Notes under the pieces: model-generated
What the model saw: the letters and a program-made list of their open reading frames with translations, nothing else
Told to the model about the DNA's origin: nothing
The model's database searches: none
Assembly (NCBI GenBank): GCA_035765195.1
Contig: DASTYC010000037.1
Coordinates: 1-64,000, forward strand
Reading direction: 5' to 3'
Source of the DNA: CALAED01 sp035765195
Lineage (GTDB): Bacteria > Actinomycetota > Actinomycetes > Streptosporangiales > Streptosporangiaceae
DNA length: 64,000 bases
Part shown: positions 18,248 to 26,578 of the stretch, in pieces
How the letters are laid out: each line of letters opens with the position of its first letter
Position numbering within the stretch: the first letter of the stretch is position 1
Position numbers and translations under genes: made by a program

Positions 18248-18979
18248 TCACTCCTCCTCCGCACCGACCGGCGCACCGCGCTCGACCAGCGTGACCACCA
18301 GCTGGTTCTGCGCCGCGACGGCGGCGACCTCCGCCTCGTCCTCCCGGTCGACTATGAGCGTGGCGACCACGCCGGTGGCGCCGCTGGTGGCCGACGAACC
18401 GTCGGAACTCACCGCGGAGCTCACCCGCGCGTCTTCGACGATGACCTCGCCGGAGCCGGTGGCGATGGAGACGAGGTCGACGACATCGCCCTCCTGTAGC
18501 CCGCCGGCCGGCAGGAACCCGGGCGCCAGGGACGCGCCGACGGCGGCGGTGCCGTCGGTCAGCAGCCCGGCGGGCCCCAGCATGGTGGTGTCGATGAGCT
18601 GCCCTGAGCGCAGCGAGACCCGCGCGTACTGGCCGACCACCTGGTCCAGCTGCGACTCGGGAATGAGGGTGTCCAGCTCGGACGCGACCTGGGTGGTCTC
18701 CAGGTGCTGTTCGGTGATCTGCTGGCCGGCAGCGACGTCGCCGCGCAGCATCAATACCGGGGTCCGTTCGTCGACGCGCATGGCCAGCAGGGCCGCGACC
18801 GCGGCGCCACCGGCGATGAGCAGCACCGCCAGAGCGGCCAGCGCCGGGCGGCGCTGGCGGGGCGGCGACGGCAGCCGGCCGGTGTCGGCCTTGGCGCGCT
18901 GGCTGCTGCGGATGCCGCGCTGCTCGCGGGCGCGCTGCCGCTCGCCCGCCGCGTCTGTGGTCTGCGTTGTCCCCGCCAT
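18248..18979 (-). CDS. SAF-domain CpaB/RcpC-like pilus protein
   Basis: The 243-residue protein has a basic, charged cytoplasmic N-terminus (about 1-45), one membrane helix (LAALAVLLIAGGAAVAALLA) and an SAF domain (about 72-135) containing LRGDVAAGQQITEQHL. A C-terminal region follows that ends acidic. CpaB/RcpC proteins act on the outer face of the membrane in Flp pilus biogenesis. It is the first gene of the tad-ESX cluster, so its promoter must lie in the 486-bp gap to its right. The ATG has a GAGG about 8 nt upstream. Confidence 0.82.
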   Translation of the reverse strand: MAGTTQTTDAAGERQRAREQRGIRSSQRAKADTGRLPSPPRQRRPALAALAVLLIAGGAAVAALLAMRVDERTPVLMLRGDVAAGQQITEQHLETTQVASELDTLIPESQLDQVVGQYARVSLRSGQLIDTTMLGPAGLLTDGTAAVGASLAPGFLPAGGLQEGDVVDLVSIATGSGEVIVEDARVSSAVSSDGSSATSGATGVVATLIVDREDEAEVAAVAAQNQLVVTLVERGAPVGAEEE

Positions 18980-19465
18980 GAGCTTGCCTCTACCGCTCCC
19001 GCCTCGTCACGTTCCCGGCGACGTCGCGTGGCCGGCCCGAGTGGCTCGGGGCGACCGGGCACAGCTGGGGGCACACGAACACCGCACCCGGCGCGGACCC
19101 GCCGGACGCGTCGGGTGTCGAGCCAACCCCGCTGCCCCCTGGACGTTCGGGGGAACCTTACCTTGGATTCACGACCGAGGTCATGCCTCGCCCTGTCCTC
19201 CACCTCAACTGTTGACCGAACCACAGGTGCCGGCCATCGTGCGACCACACTCCGGACCGGCGGTCCGGAGTACGGACTGGCCGGACTCTCTTGTGGACTG
19301 TACGGCACACCGCTTTCACGTCGCTTTCATCCGTCAGCCACGGTGACACGGTGTCATGCGCCCTCGCCTCCAGCCTTGCGACAGACCCGCCGAAGGTGAC
19401 CGGTCCGGCCACGGCGGATACTGTCAGCATTCACTGTCTGACCACTCGAACACACAGGAGACCCC
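18980..19465. other. Divergent intergenic region between tad operon and ndk
   Basis: No gene is supported in these 486 bp. It must hold the promoters of the minus-strand tad-ESX operon and of ndk. Visible items are the CGCTTTCA direct repeat (19311-19329), a TGACA-CGG-TGTCA palindrome (19344-19356), and a possible -10 TACTGT at 19419-19424 ahead of ndk without a convincing -35. Confidence 0.6.
19311..19329. promoter_or_regulatory. 11-bp-phased direct repeat, candidate regulator site
   Basis: CGCTTTCA occurs at 19311-19318 and again at 19322-19329, one helical turn apart, in front of the tad operon. Direct repeats in this phase are typical binding sites of winged-helix response regulators. 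A short palindrome (19344-19356) lies 15 bp away. No promoter elements could be aligned with it. Confidence 0.4.
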
Positions 19466-19873
19466 GTGTCCGAGCGCACGCTCGTCCTGATCAAGCCCGA
19501 CGCCGTTCGCCGCGGCCTGATCGGGCAGATTCTGGCCCGCTACGAACGCAAAGGCCTGACCATCGTGGCGATGGACCAGCGCACCATCGACCCCACTCTG
19601 TCCGACGCGCACTACGCCGAGCACGTCGAGAAGCCGTTCTACCCGGCGCTGCGCGAGTTCGTCACCGGCGGGCCGCTGGTGGCACTGGTGCTCCAGGGCG
19701 ACCAGGCCATCGACGTCGTCCGGGCCATGAACGGCGCCACCGACGGGCGCAAGGCCGCACCGGGCACCATCCGCGGCGACCTGTCGCTGTCGAACTCGGA
19801 GAACCTCGTGCACGCCTCGGACTCCCCCGAAGCCGCCAAGCGCGAGCTCGACCTCTGGTTCCCCGGCCTCTGA
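19466..19873 (+). CDS. ndk: Nucleoside diphosphate kinase
   Basis: The 135-residue enzyme transfers the gamma-phosphate of ATP to nucleoside diphosphates through a phospho-histidine. The N-terminus ERTLVLIKPDAVRRGLIGQI is diagnostic, and the active-site segment is SENLVHASDS (His at about 117). In most homologues this reads N-x-x-H-G-S-D, so Ala replaces the Gly here. The GTG start has AGGAG 5-9 nt upstream. The neighbours DUF4233 and folC on the opposite strand form a conserved actinobacterial neighbourhood. Confidence 0.97.
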   Translation: MSERTLVLIKPDAVRRGLIGQILARYERKGLTIVAMDQRTIDPTLSDAHYAEHVEKPFYPALREFVTGGPLVALVLQGDQAIDVVRAMNGATDGRKAAPGTIRGDLSLSNSENLVHASDSPEAAKRELDLWFPGL

Positions 19874-19878
19874 CCCTC

Positions 19879-19945
19879 AAATGATCACGTTCACCATGGG
19901 TTCTCCCGCTTCACCACGAATGCTCACCCGGTGAAGCGGGAGAAC
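19879..19945 (+). repeat. Palindromic repeat family B, copy 2
   Basis: The tail AAATGATCACGT (19879-19890) is followed by a perfect 16-bp inverted repeat (19900-19915 with 19930-19945) around a 14-nt loop. The arm is GTTCTCCCGCTTCACC, so the stem sequence differs from copy 1 while remaining fully paired. This covariation argues that the hairpin itself is selected. It lies between the convergent ndk and DUF4233 genes and can serve as a terminator. Confidence 0.8.
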
Positions 19946-19980
19946 GCCTGGTGTGGCGGCCGGCCGGGCAAACGGCGGCG

Positions 19981-20334
19981 TCAGACGTCGCCGGAGTCCC
20001 CCGCCGCGGCCTCACGCTCGGCCTTGGCCCGCTCCACCTCCGGGCCGATGCGCAGCAGCACGAACCACATCAGCGCGAAGATGCCGCCGAGAACGAGCAT
20101 CGCGGGCACGACGATGCCGGTGGCCAGCGCCGCCACCTGGGCCGCCGACCCGACGACGTAACCCGGCCGGCCGCGCCGCACCATGCCGGCGCCCGCGATG
20201 CACAGCAACACGACCCCGATGCCGGCCAGCCAGGCCGTGCCGGTGCTCACGTCGGAGATGTTGATGGCCACCGGGACCGCGAGGATGACGACGAACGCCT
20301 CGACGGACAGGATGGTCGCGGCGATGCGGTTCAC
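19981..20334 (-). CDS. DUF4233 four-helix membrane protein
   Basis: The 117-residue protein consists mainly of four hydrophobic helices (about residues 5-30, 34-52, 60-78 and 80-95) and a charged C-terminal tail (EVERAKAEREAAAGD). The DUF4233 family is almost always encoded directly after folC in actinobacteria. Its function is unknown. The GTG start overlaps the folC stop (GTGA), so the two are co-translated. Confidence 0.85.
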   Translation of the reverse strand: MNRIAATILSVEAFVVILAVPVAINISDVSTGTAWLAGIGVVLLCIAGAGMVRRGRPGYVVGSAAQVAALATGIVVPAMLVLGGIFALMWFVLLRIGPEVERAKAEREAAAGDSGDV

Positions 20335-21665
20335 GGCTCACTCCTGGCGAACGCGACTCCGGCGTCCCCGGCGGTGACCACCGAACCGGTGACGACGACG
20401 CCGTAGCCGCCGAGCGACCCCTCCCGCTCCGCCAGCCGCAGGCCGGTGTCGATCGCCTCGGGCAGCGGCACCGCCTGGTACACGCGGTCCTGCCCGAACA
20501 CGTCGATGGCGACGTTCGAGAGGTCCTCGACGGGTAGCCGGCGCGGCGAGGAGTTCTCCGTCACCACCACCGCGTCGACCACCGGCTCCAGCGCCGCCAG
20601 AATGCCCTCGGCGTCCTTGTCGCTCAGCACCCCGACGACCGCGACCAGCGCCGTCGCCGCGAACTCCTCGGACAGCGCCGCCGCCAGCGCTTGCGCCCCG
20701 GCCGGGTTGTGCGCGGCGTCGGCGATGACCACGGGGCCACGGCGCAGCACCTCGAGCCGCCCCGGCGACGTGACCCGCGCGAACGCCGCCCGGACGAGGT
20801 CGGCGTCGAGCGCCTCGCGACCGCCGCCGACGAACGCCTCCACCGCGGCCAGCGCCGCGGCCGCGTTGTGCGCCTGGTACTCGCCGTGCAGTGGCAGGAA
20901 GATCTCGTCGTACGGGCCGGTCAGCCCCTGCAGGCCGATGAGCTGCCCGCCGACGGCCATCTCGCGGCTGCGCACGCCGAACTCCACGCCCTGCCGCGCC
21001 ACCGACGCACCGACCTCCGCCACCCGTGACAACAGCACTTCCGCGGCGACCGGCTGCTGCGGCCCGAGGATGGCGTAGCCGCCGGGCTTGATGATGCCGG
21101 CCTTCTCCTGCGCGATCAGCTCGACGGTGTCGCCCAGGTACTCGACGTGGTCGACCGAGACGGGGGTGACCACCGAGACCCGTCCGTCGGCGACGTTCGT
21201 GGCGTCCCAGGCACCGCCCATGCCCACCTCGACGACGGCCGCCTCGACCGGGGTGTCGGCGAACGCGGCGTAGGCCAGCGCCGTCAGCACCTCGAAGTAG
21301 CCCAGCCGGACGTCGTGCCGGGCGTCGACGAGGTCGAGGTACGGCTCGATCTCGCGGTAGACGGCGGCGAACCGCTCGGCGGTGATCGGCTCGCCGTCGA
21401 CGACGACCCGCTCGGTGACCGAGCGCAGGTGCGGGCTGGTGTAGCGCCCGGTGCGCAGGTTCAGCTCACGCAGGAGGGTGTCGACCATGCGGGCGGTGGA
21501 CGTCTTGCCGTTCGTGCCGCCGATGTGGACGACGGGGTACGTCCGCTGCGGGTTGCCCAGGAGGTCGACCAGGTCGCGGATGCGCTCCAGCGACGGCTCG
21601 ACGTTCGCCTCCGGCCGCCGGGCGACGAGCTCGTCCTCGATCTCGCGCAGCACGTCACCGTTCAC
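20331..21665 (-). CDS. folC: Folylpolyglutamate synthase / dihydrofolate synthase
   Basis: The 444-residue Mur-ligase-family enzyme adds glutamate to dihydropteroate and to reduced folates using ATP. The P-loop VVHIGGTNGKTSTARM (about residues 44-59) and TSPHLRSVTERVVV are characteristic, as is VEVGMGGAWDATN (about 150). A C-terminal domain with AHNPAGAQALA completes the enzyme. The GTG start has AGGTGAG upstream. It shares one-carbon metabolism with glyA farther right, but is not linked to it by position. Confidence 0.95.
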   Translation of the reverse strand: MNGDVLREIEDELVARRPEANVEPSLERIRDLVDLLGNPQRTYPVVHIGGTNGKTSTARMVDTLLRELNLRTGRYTSPHLRSVTERVVVDGEPITAERFAAVYREIEPYLDLVDARHDVRLGYFEVLTALAYAAFADTPVEAAVVEVGMGGAWDATNVADGRVSVVTPVSVDHVEYLGDTVELIAQEKAGIIKPGGYAILGPQQPVAAEVLLSRVAEVGASVARQGVEFGVRSREMAVGGQLIGLQGLTGPYDEIFLPLHGEYQAHNAAAALAAVEAFVGGGREALDADLVRAAFARVTSPGRLEVLRRGPVVIADAAHNPAGAQALAAALSEEFAATALVAVVGVLSDKDAEGILAALEPVVDAVVVTENSSPRRLPVEDLSNVAIDVFGQDRVYQAVPLPEAIDTGLRLAEREGSLGGYGVVVTGSVVTAGDAGVAFARSEP

Positions 21666-21750
21666 GACTCACCTGACTCCTCCGGGTACCTCAGACCCGC
21701 CATTCTCCCCCACGCGGTCCGCACCGGCGCGCTCCGCCCCTCCCACTCCC

Positions 21751-21822
21751 GTTGATCTTGGAGTAACTGCGGAAACGTGGACCGAAATGTCGGATAGATT
21801 CCGCGGTTACTCCAAGATCAAC
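21751..21822. repeat. Palindromic repeat family A, copy 2 (inverted)
   Basis: Arms of 24 bp (21751-21774 with 21799-21822) pair with one G-T type mismatch. The right arm is identical to the stem of the copy at 4137-4208. The loop, read on the minus strand, keeps GACATTTCGG, so this copy lies in the opposite orientation. It sits between the valS stop and the folC start (both minus), where a hairpin could end valS transcription. Confidence 0.85.
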
Positions 21823-21863
21823 GGGGACGGGCTGGGAGAGCGGGGCGGTGAGACGGACGTCCC

Positions 21864-24485
21864 TCAGCCCTGCGGCAGGCCGGCGAGCTGGGCCTCGAGG
21901 CGGGCGATCTCGGCCTCGGCGGTGGTGCGGCGGGCGCGGACCTTGTCCACCTCGGCCTCCGGCGCCTTTGCCAGGAACTGCTCGTTGTCGAGCTTTCGGG
22001 TGGCCTGCTCCAGCGCCTTCCGCTCGTTCGCGAGGTCCTTGGTGAGCCGGCGGCGCTCCGCCTCTACGTCGACCGCGCCGGAGAGGTCGACCTCGACGGT
22101 GACGGACCCGACCACCACCCGGGCGGTCGCGGTGAACCCGTCCGATGCCGCCTCCAGCCGGGTGAGCGACCGGAACGCGGCCTCGTGACCGGTGAGCACC
22201 GAGGCCTCGGCCGGGACGACCAGCCGGGCCGGGACCCGCTGCCCGGGCTTGAGGCCCTGGTCGCTGCGGAACCGGCGGACCTCGGTCACCAGCCGCTGCA
22301 GCTCGGCGACCGTCGCCTCGGCCGCGGAGTCGCGCCGAGCCGGGTCGGGCGCCGGCCAGGCAGCCGTCACCAGGGTCTCCTGGCCGGTCAGCGTCGTCCA
22401 CAGCGTCTCGGTGACGAACGGCGTGACCGGGTGCAGCACCCGGAGCAGGGTGTCCAGCACGTGGCCGAGCACCAGCCGGGTGCGGTCGGCGACGTCGTCG
22501 CCGGCGGCCAGCTGCGTCTTGGCCAGCTCGAGGTACCAGTCGCAGAACTCGTCCCAGGCGAAGTGGTAGAGCGCGTCGGTCGCCTTCGCGAATTGGTAGT
22601 CCTCGTAGTGGTCGTCGACCTCGGCGAGGACGGCGTTCAGCCGCGACAGGATCCACCGGTCCGGCGCCGTCAGCTCCTGCGACGGCGGCAGCTCGCCCAC
22701 GCGGGCACCGCTGATGAGCGCGAACCGGGTGGCGTTCCACAGTTTGTTGCAGAAGTTGCGCGACGCCTGCACCCAGTCCTCGCCGATCGGGACGTCCGTG
22801 CCCGGGTTGGCGCCGCGGGCCAGCGTGAAGCGCAGCGCATCGGAGCCGTAGGCGTCCATCCAGTCCAGCGGGTCGACGGCGTTGCCGAACGATTTGGACA
22901 TCTTCTTGCCGCGCTCGTCGCGGACCATGCCGTGCAGCACGATGGTGTTGAAAGGCACGGCCCGCGACGGCTCGGCCGAACCGTGCGCGTACAGCCCGAA
23001 CATCATCATCCGGGCCACCCAGAAGAACAGGATGTCGTAGCCGGTGACCAGCACCTGGTTCGGGTAGAACTTCTCCAGCGCCGGGGTCTCGTCCGGCCAG
23101 CCCAGGGTCGAGAACGGCCACAGCGCCGACGAGAACCACGTGTCCAGCACGTCCTCGTCCTGCCGCCAGCCCTCGCCCGTGGGCGCGGCGTCGTCGGGTC
23201 CGACGCACACGACCTCGCCGTCGGGCCCGTACCAGACCGGGATGCGGTGGCCCCACCACAGCTGCCGCGAGATGCACCAGTCATGCATGTCGTCGACCCA
23301 GCCGAACCAGCGCGGTTCCATCGACGTCGGGTGGATGGCCACCCGGCCGTCGCGGACGGCGTCGCCGGCGGCCTGCGCCAGCGGCCCGACCTTCACCCAC
23401 CACTGCAGCGACAGCCGCGGCTCGACGACGGTCTTGCAGCGCGAGCAGTGCCCGACGGCGTGCACGTACGGCCGCTTCTCGGCGACGATGCGTCCGTCGG
23501 CACGCAGCGCGGCCACGACCGCCGGCCGGGCTTCGAACCGGTCGAGACCCTGGAACGGGCCGTGCGCGGTGATGACGCCCTGCTCGTCCATGATCGTGAG
23601 CATCGGGAGGTCGTGCCGGCGGCCGATCTCGAAGTCGTTGGGGTCGTGCGCGGGGGTCACCTTGACCATGCCGGTGCCGAACGACGGGTCGACGTGCTCG
23701 TCGCCGACGATCGGGATGCGCCGGCCGGTCAGCGGCAGCTCGACCTCGGTGCCGATGAGGTGCTTGTAGCGCTCGTCGCCGGGGTGGACCGCCACCGCGG
23801 TGTCACCGAGCATCGTCTCCGCGCGGGTGGTGGCCACGACAACGTCGTCGCTGTACCGGATGGAGATCAGCTCGCCGTCGTCGTCGCTGTGCTCGACCTC
23901 GATGTCCGACAGCGCGGTGTGGCAGCGCACGCACCAGTTGATGATGCGCTCCGCCCGGTAGATGAGGCCGTCGTCGTAGAGCATCTTGAAGATGGTCTGC
24001 ACGGCACGCGAGAGGCCGTCGTCCATGGTGAAGCGCTCGCGGCTCCAGGCGACGCCGTCGCCGAGCCGGCGCATCTGCGCGAGGATCTTGCCGCCGGACT
24101 CGGCCTTCCACTCCCAGACCTTCTGGATGAACGCCTCGCGTCCCAGGTCGTGGCGCGAGACGCCGTCCTTGGCCAGCTCGCGCTCGACGACGTTCTGGGT
24201 GGCGATGCCGGCGTGATCCATGCCCGGCATCCACAGTGCCTCGTAGCCTTGCATACGACGCCGCCGGACCAGCGCGTCGATGAGGGTGTGCTCGAACGCA
24301 TGGCCCAGGTGCAGCGAGCCGGTGACGTTCGGCGGCGGGATGACGATGCAGTACGGAGGCTTGTCGCTCTTCTCGTCGGCCTCGAAGTACCCCCGCTCGA
24401 CCCACCGCTCGTAGAGCGGCGCCTCTACCTGCGCCGGATCGAAGACGGGCGGCAGGGCGGGGTCGGGGCGAGTCGTCTCGGTCAC
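21864..24485 (-). CDS. valS: Valyl-tRNA synthetase
   Basis: The 873-residue class I aminoacyl-tRNA synthetase charges tRNA-Val. The HIGH motif appears as GSLHLGH (about residue 57-63) after IPPPNVT, the KMSKS motif as GKKMSKSFGN (about 530), and the anticodon-binding and coiled-coil C-terminal tail (RRLTKDLANERKALEQ) are all present. The length is normal for actinobacterial ValS. The GTG start at 24485 lies only 44 bp from the divergent reductase gene, so their promoters overlap. folC lies downstream on the same strand, the usual valS-folC order. Confidence 0.97.
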   Translation of the reverse strand: MTETTRPDPALPPVFDPAQVEAPLYERWVERGYFEADEKSDKPPYCIVIPPPNVTGSLHLGHAFEHTLIDALVRRRRMQGYEALWMPGMDHAGIATQNVVERELAKDGVSRHDLGREAFIQKVWEWKAESGGKILAQMRRLGDGVAWSRERFTMDDGLSRAVQTIFKMLYDDGLIYRAERIINWCVRCHTALSDIEVEHSDDDGELISIRYSDDVVVATTRAETMLGDTAVAVHPGDERYKHLIGTEVELPLTGRRIPIVGDEHVDPSFGTGMVKVTPAHDPNDFEIGRRHDLPMLTIMDEQGVITAHGPFQGLDRFEARPAVVAALRADGRIVAEKRPYVHAVGHCSRCKTVVEPRLSLQWWVKVGPLAQAAGDAVRDGRVAIHPTSMEPRWFGWVDDMHDWCISRQLWWGHRIPVWYGPDGEVVCVGPDDAAPTGEGWRQDEDVLDTWFSSALWPFSTLGWPDETPALEKFYPNQVLVTGYDILFFWVARMMMFGLYAHGSAEPSRAVPFNTIVLHGMVRDERGKKMSKSFGNAVDPLDWMDAYGSDALRFTLARGANPGTDVPIGEDWVQASRNFCNKLWNATRFALISGARVGELPPSQELTAPDRWILSRLNAVLAEVDDHYEDYQFAKATDALYHFAWDEFCDWYLELAKTQLAAGDDVADRTRLVLGHVLDTLLRVLHPVTPFVTETLWTTLTGQETLVTAAWPAPDPARRDSAAEATVAELQRLVTEVRRFRSDQGLKPGQRVPARLVVPAEASVLTGHEAAFRSLTRLEAASDGFTATARVVVGSVTVEVDLSGAVDVEAERRRLTKDLANERKALEQATRKLDNEQFLAKAPEAEVDKVRARRTTAEAEIARLEAQLAGLPQG

Positions 24486-24529
24486 GCCGCGGAATTCTAC
24501 TGCCCGAAGCCCGTGGTTACCGTACGGTC

Positions 24530-25504
24530 ATGGCCTTCGTGATCTATGGAGCCGGCGCGATCGGCGGTCTGCTGGGCGCACGGCTGTTCGATACCGGCGC
24601 CGACGTACGCCTGATCGCCCGCGGTGAGCACCTGGCTGCCCTGCGCGAACACGGCCTGCGGGTGGAGTCGGCCGAGGGTGCGTGGACCGTGCCGGTGCCG
24701 GCGGCCGGGTCACCCGCCGAGGCGGGCGTCGGCCCCGGCGACGTCGTCGTCCTCGCCATGAAGAGTCAGGACACCGCCGCCGCGCTCGCCGAGCTGCGGA
24801 CGGTCGCGGGCCCGGGCACGCCGGTGGTCTGCGTCCAGAACGGCGTCGCCAACGAGCGGATGGCGCTGCGGTTGTTCGAGAACGTCTACGCCGTCTGCGT
24901 GATGTGCCCGGCGGCGCACGTCAGCCCGGGTGTGGTGCAGGCGCACGCGGCCCCGGTACCGGGGATCCTGGACCTCGGCCGCTATCCCGGCAGCGTCGAC
25001 GAGACCGCCCGCGAGGTCTCGACGGCGTTCGCCAAGGCCGGCTTCGTGTCCGAGCCACGCACGGACATCATGCGCTGGAAGTACCGCAAGCTGATCATGA
25101 ACCTGGGCAACGCCGTCGGAGCCCTGTGCGGCCCCGGCGACGGCGCGCAGCCCGTCCTCGACCTCGTGCGCTCCGAGGGCGAGGCCGTGCTGGCCGCGGC
25201 CGGGATCGACGTCGTCAGCGAGGAGGATGACCTCGCCCGCCGCGCCGGGGTCCTCCGCTTCCCGCCCTTCGAGGGCCGCGCACCCGGCGGCGGGTCGTCG
25301 GTGCAGAGCCTCCTGCGCGGCACCGGCACCATCGAGTCCGACCACCTCAACGGCGAGATCGTGCTCCTCGGCCGGCTGCACGGCGTGCCGACCCCGGCCA
25401 ACGAGCTGGTTCGCCAGCTGGCCGTCGTCGCCGCGCGCGAGCAGCTGCAGCCCGGCTCGGTGCCGGCGAGCGAGCTGCTGGCGAAGCTCTCGGTCCAGCG
25501 GTAG
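24530..25504 (+). CDS. Ketopantoate reductase-family protein (PanE/ApbA-like)
   Basis: The 324-residue protein has the N-terminal NADP-binding GxGxxG fold (IYGAGAIGGLLGARL) and VVVLAMKSQDT, then the C-terminal helical domain with WKYRKLIMNLGNAVGA. The Lys after Trp and the Asn match the catalytic region of ketopantoate reductases. PanE makes pantoate for coenzyme A. Many actinomycete paralogues have other substrates, so I leave the symbol empty. A TACCGT hexamer lies 6 nt before the ATG and no ribosome site is seen, so the mRNA may be leaderless. Confidence 0.85.
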   Translation: MAFVIYGAGAIGGLLGARLFDTGADVRLIARGEHLAALREHGLRVESAEGAWTVPVPAAGSPAEAGVGPGDVVVLAMKSQDTAAALAELRTVAGPGTPVVCVQNGVANERMALRLFENVYAVCVMCPAAHVSPGVVQAHAAPVPGILDLGRYPGSVDETAREVSTAFAKAGFVSEPRTDIMRWKYRKLIMNLGNAVGALCGPGDGAQPVLDLVRSEGEAVLAAAGIDVVSEEDDLARRAGVLRFPPFEGRAPGGGSSVQSLLRGTGTIESDHLNGEIVLLGRLHGVPTPANELVRQLAVVAAREQLQPGSVPASELLAKLSVQR

Positions 25505-25530
25505 GCGTCCGCTTCACCCGGGCCAGGCGA

Positions 25531-25590
25531 ACTCCTGCCGCACCAGGCATGCATTCATGGTGCGGCGGGAGTACGCATGCCGGACGTGAT
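25531..25590 (-). repeat. Palindromic repeat family B, copy 3 (inverted)
   Basis: Arms at 25531-25545 and 25558-25572 pair over 15 bp with one G-T mismatch, loop 12 nt. The conserved tail ACGTGATCATTT follows at about 25585-25596, so the whole unit is reversed relative to the copies at 170-234 and 19879-19945. It separates the plus-strand reductase from the minus-strand oxidoreductase. Confidence 0.78.
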
Positions 25591-25648
25591 CATTTACAGG
25601 TCGAACCACCTACGGAGGTGTCGGACGAGCCTCATCTCGGGTGCGCGC

Positions 25649-26578
25649 TCAGGCGACCTCGAGGACGATCTTGCCGCGCAGGTGCCCGCCCTCGCTGAGC
25701 CGCTGCGCATCCGCGACCCGTTCGAGCGGAAAGGCCGCGGCGATGGGCAGGCGCACCGCGCCGCGCTCCACCAGCGGCAGGAGCACGTCGAAGACCTCGG
25801 GCAGCGGCAGGTCGGCACTCCATGTCGCGCGCACTCCGTAATGGTCGGCGGTGCCGTCGGCAATGGTGACGACCCGCTCCGGACCACCGGCCAGCTCGAT
25901 CGAGACCGGCAGGACCCCACGGCCGGATGCGTCGAGGACGGCGTCGACCCCGCCGTCGGGCGACACGGCGAGGACCCGCTCGGCCAGCCCGTCGCCGTAG
26001 AGCACCGGCTCCACCCCGAGTGCGCGGAGGTGCTCGTGGTTGGCCGCGCCGGCGGTGCCGACGACGAGCGCGCCGCGGGCCACCGCCAGCTGCGCGGCGA
26101 CCATGCCGACGGCGCCGGCGGCGGCGTGCACGAGCACGGTCTGACCGGCTTGCACATCCAGCAGCCGGATCGCCCGGTACGCCGTCTCGCACGCCACCGG
26201 CAACGCTGCGGCCTGCTGGAACGTCAACCAGTCCGGCTTCGCCACCAGGCCCGGCGCCGCGGCCAGGACGTGCGTGGCCGCCGAACCCGCGGCCATCCCG
26301 AACACGGGATCGCCCGCCGACCACCCGTTGACGTCCGGACCGACGTCGTCGACGGTCCCGGCGAACTCCAGGCCCACCCGGACCGGCCGGGCCGGCGCGC
26401 CCGCGGTGTCGTCGGCGAACAGGCCGCGGCGGGACTTCCAGTCGTACGGGTTGACGCCGGCGGCCCGGACGGCGACCCGCACGTGCCCGGGCCCGGGCGA
26501 CGGCAGCGGCACGTCGTCGAGACTCAGCACCTCGGGACCGCCGTACCGGCTGTACCGGACCGCGTGCGCGCCCGTCAC
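25649..26578 (-). CDS. NADP-dependent zinc-type alcohol dehydrogenase-like oxidoreductase
   Basis: The 309-residue medium-chain dehydrogenase/quinone-oxidoreductase family member contains RYGGPEVLSLDDVPLP at the N-terminus, AAGVNPYDWKSRRG, and the cofactor loop VLVHAAAGAVGMVAAQLA (about residues 148-165). Zinc-binding cysteines are absent, as in quinone oxidoreductases. The substrate is unknown. The GTG start overlaps the stop of the guaB1 gene (GTGA), so the two are co-translated, although no metabolic link is evident. A much longer upstream frame is a shadow inside guaB1. Confidence 0.88.
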   Translation of the reverse strand: MTGAHAVRYSRYGGPEVLSLDDVPLPSPGPGHVRVAVRAAGVNPYDWKSRRGLFADDTAGAPARPVRVGLEFAGTVDDVGPDVNGWSAGDPVFGMAAGSAATHVLAAAPGLVAKPDWLTFQQAAALPVACETAYRAIRLLDVQAGQTVLVHAAAGAVGMVAAQLAVARGALVVGTAGAANHEHLRALGVEPVLYGDGLAERVLAVSPDGGVDAVLDASGRGVLPVSIELAGGPERVVTIADGTADHYGVRATWSADLPLPEVFDVLLPLVERGAVRLPIAAAFPLERVADAQRLSEGGHLRGKIVLEVA

